Assembly (NCBI GenBank): GCA_002323895.1
Contig: DCQM01000200.1
Coordinates: 1-6,964, forward strand
DNA length: 6,964 nt
From: Akkermansiaceae bacterium UBA1518
GTDB lineage: Bacteria; Verrucomicrobiota; Verrucomicrobiia; Verrucomicrobiales; Akkermansiaceae
Reading direction: 5' to 3'
In this document: positions 5,537 through 6,964 of the stretch, piece by piece
Position numbering within the stretch: position 1 is the stretch's first letter
How the letters are laid out: every line of letters begins with the position of its first letter
The notes under the pieces: generated by a model
The model's database searches: none
What the model was told of the DNA's origin: nothing
The model's input: only the letters and a program-made list of their open reading frames with translations
Position numbers and translations under genes: made by a program

Positions 5537-5656
5537 TTATTTGCCTCCAAAGAATCCCATCATCTGCATCACGTCGACTGCCCAGTAGACGAAAAAAGTG
5601 GAGTGGAGGAGAATGTAAAGCTTGGCACCAAGTTCAATGTGCTTGCGGGTTAACAT
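5537..5656 (-). CDS. Putative 39-aa membrane microprotein
   Basis: An ATG-to-TAA frame encodes a 39-residue peptide starting MLTRKHIELGAKLY. It has a basic N-terminus (R4, K5, H6, K12) and then a hydrophobic, aromatic-rich segment at about 13-36 (YILLHSTFFVYWAV, DVMQMMGFFGG), ending in Lys. This is what a single-pass small membrane protein looks like, with the N-terminal positive charge suggesting N-in orientation. It lies on the strand opposite to both neighbours, inside an otherwise gene-free stretch. There is no Shine-Dalgarno sequence. A TTGACC hexamer (5686-5691) and a weak CATCTT (5663-5668), 17 bases apart, lie immediately upstream. I do not recognise a family; chance remains possible at this length. 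Confidence 0.45.
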   Translation of the reverse strand: MLTRKHIELGAKLYILLHSTFFVYWAVDVMQMMGFFGGK

Positions 5657-5803
5657 GGGCGGAAGATGCAAACGGCGGGCGTTTAGGTCAAGGATTCAGT
5701 GATTGAAATCGGCAGATTCCTAGGTGTTTTTAGCGATTTCTCTTCTCGTGACCGTCTAGTAGTTTGAATGTCCTGATTTTCGATTCTTGATCGGTTGATA
5801 AAG

Positions 5804-5813
5804 TGCCTAGGCA
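5804..5813. promoter_or_regulatory. 10-bp palindrome upstream of the TauE/SafE permease gene
   Basis: TGCCTAGGCA is a perfect 10-bp palindrome centred about 50 nt before the permease start. A second CCTAGG core occurs near 5719. Position and symmetry would suit a regulator binding site; no regulator is visible in the window. Confidence 0.25.
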
Positions 5814-5858
5814 GAAAGGTGGCTTGAGTCTTTTCGAGATCTGGAAAAGAACAGGGGC

Positions 5859-6599
5859 GTGATCGATAGCACTACCGGATGGTTTCTTGTCTCTTTTGCT
5901 GCGATGTGTGTGGGGCTTGGTAAGGCAGGGTTTTCGGGGCTTGGATTAATCGCGGTATTCATCATGGCCGAGCTCTTTGGTAAGGCTTCGGTAGGCGTTT
6001 TGCTTCCCATGCTTATCGTGGCGGATGTCAGTGTTTATCCTATGTTTCGCAAGCATGCCTCGTGGGCTCCGGTTTGGAGGTTGGTCCCTCCGGCCTTGGT
6101 TGGAATGGTGATTGGTTTTTTTCTGCTCGATTGGATGCCAGAGCAGTGGGCTAAGCCAGTGATCGGAGGTATTATCCTCTTTATGGTGGCACTCCAATTG
6201 ATCCGCCAGGGTGCGTCTGAATTTTTTGATAAGCTTGCACACTCCAATGGATTTGGCGCGGCAGCGGGAAGTTTTGCGGGGATTGCGACGACGATTGCTA
6301 ATGCTGCTGGGCCCGTCTTCCAGCTCTACTTTCTGGCAAGACGACTTCCGAAAATGGAGTTAATTGGAATTGGGGCGCGTTTCTTTCTCCTCATCAATTT
6401 GATTAAGTTACCTTTCATGGGAGGATTGAACTTCACCACGCCAGAAAGCCTCCTGCTGAATGTCAAGTTGGTCCCGTTGATTCTAATTGGGATTTTTCTC
6501 GGACGACATCTCCTCCAGTTGATCTCTCAGCGAGTCTTTGAATGGATGATTATCGGATTTGCGATCCTTGCAGGGGTTCGACTGATCTGGGTTGGTTAG
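5859..6599 (+). CDS. TauE/SafE family (DUF81) membrane permease
   Basis: This 246-aa polytopic inner-membrane protein belongs to the TauE/SafE family, whose members are proposed anion exporters (sulfite, sulfoacetate and similar organosulfur compounds). The two internal repeats each begin with the expected glycine-rich helix: GLGKAGFSGLGL (19-30) and GSFAGIATTIANAAGPVFQLY (137-157). Further hydrophobic segments lie at about 45-60, 76-92, 99-115, 174-190, 203-219 and 229-245, giving roughly eight helices, normal for the family. The start is GTG 5859 with an AGGGG just before it; no ATG in frame nearby gives a complete first helix. The substrate cannot be told from sequence. The stop overlaps the stop of the convergent protease gene by 4 bases. 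Confidence 0.88.
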   Translation: MIDSTTGWFLVSFAAMCVGLGKAGFSGLGLIAVFIMAELFGKASVGVLLPMLIVADVSVYPMFRKHASWAPVWRLVPPALVGMVIGFFLLDWMPEQWAKPVIGGIILFMVALQLIRQGASEFFDKLAHSNGFGAAAGSFAGIATTIANAAGPVFQLYFLARRLPKMELIGIGARFFLLINLIKLPFMGGLNFTTPESLLLNVKLVPLILIGIFLGRHLLQLISQRVFEWMIIGFAILAGVRLIWVG

Positions 6600-6964
6600 C
6601 GGGAATGGCTTTTTAGGTGTTCAAGACGTTTGTAGTTTTGAAAGGCTAAATACCCGAACAAGATAGCGATAAATATCCGATCTAGAAATAAGAGAGCCGC
6701 AACTGCAACAAGCGCACCTGTAACCATTCCTACGGTCCAGACCTTCTTAGTCGATCTTTCGATAGACGCATAAATTTGTCCGCCATCTAGGGGGAATACC
6801 GGAAGAAGATTTATAAGGCTCCACCAGAAATTGACCCATAAAAGCCTATCCAGCATAAATAAAACAGGTTTGTTCATTTCGGCGAGCACTGTGAATGTCT
6901 CACGATTGATTCCACTAGTCGGAAAAAGGAGAAACATGGCAAGGTCGGTCCCGACAGCGAATCC
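6596..6964 (-). CDS. Site-2 protease family (M50) membrane metalloprotease, C-terminal part
   Basis: A minus-strand frame of 122 residues is open to the right edge, so the N-terminal half is outside the window; the ATG at 6937 is internal. The diagnostic motif is NLLPVFPLDGGQI (52-64 of the visible part), where the Asp of LDGG is the third zinc ligand of site-2 proteases. The HExxH motif should lie upstream, beyond the edge. The motif is preceded by a hydrophobic segment (LLWVNFWWSL, 41-50) and followed by another membrane helix region (VGMVTGALVAVAALLFL, 78-94, then IFIAILFGYLAF, 97-108) and a short basic tail. Members cleave substrates within the membrane, commonly in signalling; the substrate here is unknown. 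Other possible M50-fold relatives cannot be excluded without the N-terminal half. Confidence 0.85.
   Translation of the reverse strand, partial: GFAVGTDLAMFLLFPTSGINRETFTVLAEMNKPVLFMLDRLLWVNFWWSLINLLPVFPLDGGQIYASIERSTKKVWTVGMVTGALVAVAALLFLDRIFIAILFGYLAFQNYKRLEHLKSHSR

Noticed and set aside
5359..5550. Minus-strand 63-codon frame starting at TTG
   Set aside because: It overlaps the end of the putative microprotein, begins at a weak start and has a composition without recognisable structure; no support for coding.
5370..5588. Plus-strand 72-codon frame
   Set aside because: It starts in the hairpin region, has no ribosome-binding site, and the product shows no domain, signal or membrane pattern.
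1..6964. CRISPR array, insertion sequence or prophage
   Set aside because: No regularly spaced direct repeats, transposase motifs, terminal inverted repeats or phage proteins were seen on either strand.

Overview
The window looks like a piece of a Verrucomicrobiota chromosome of medium GC content. This rests on three things. A perfect TGTTC-N4-GAACA palindrome, the LexA-binding motif reported for Verrucomicrobia, sits in front of an imuA-like gene. Most genes have little or no Shine-Dalgarno sequence. The gene set (COG2509 FAD dehydrogenase, secreted Dabb protein, DUF3817, YebC of the MGRAFEYRKA type) is also one I associate with this phylum. The phylum call is an inference from these signs.

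Left part (1-710): the minus strand carries most of an imuA-like RecA-fold gene that runs off the left edge. Its LexA box lies 4 bases upstream of the likely TTG start, so this is probably the first gene of an SOS-induced imuA-imuB-dnaE2 mutagenesis cassette. Divergent from it, 711-2636, is a two-gene plus-strand unit: a COG2509-type FAD dehydrogenase and, three bases later, a small cupin. A perfect 9-bp stem-loop separates this unit from the convergent minus-strand group.

Middle (2698-4398): three minus-strand genes are transcribed right to left. They are a VOC/glyoxalase-fold protein, a DUF3817 membrane protein starting 3 nt after the VOC stop, and a signal-peptide-bearing Dabb protein after an 80-nt gap. 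A divergent plus-strand gene of 170 codons has no recognised function. The 46-nt space between the divergent genes holds a UUCG-capped hairpin whose stem covers the VOC gene's Shine-Dalgarno sequence.

Right part (4399-6964): a YebC/PmpR-family gene is followed by a 611-nt stretch with no long gene. That stretch holds inverted repeats and a plausible unlisted 39-codon membrane microprotein on the minus strand. Then come a TauE/SafE-type 246-aa permease and the C-terminal half of a site-2 protease (M50) on the minus strand. The stop codons of these last two genes overlap.

Most of this is ordinary housekeeping or accessory chromosome. I see no mobile element, CRISPR array, tRNA or rRNA. The best items for a second look are the LexA operator/imuA arrangement, the microprotein, the hairpin over the VOC ribosome-binding site and the unassigned 170-aa protein.
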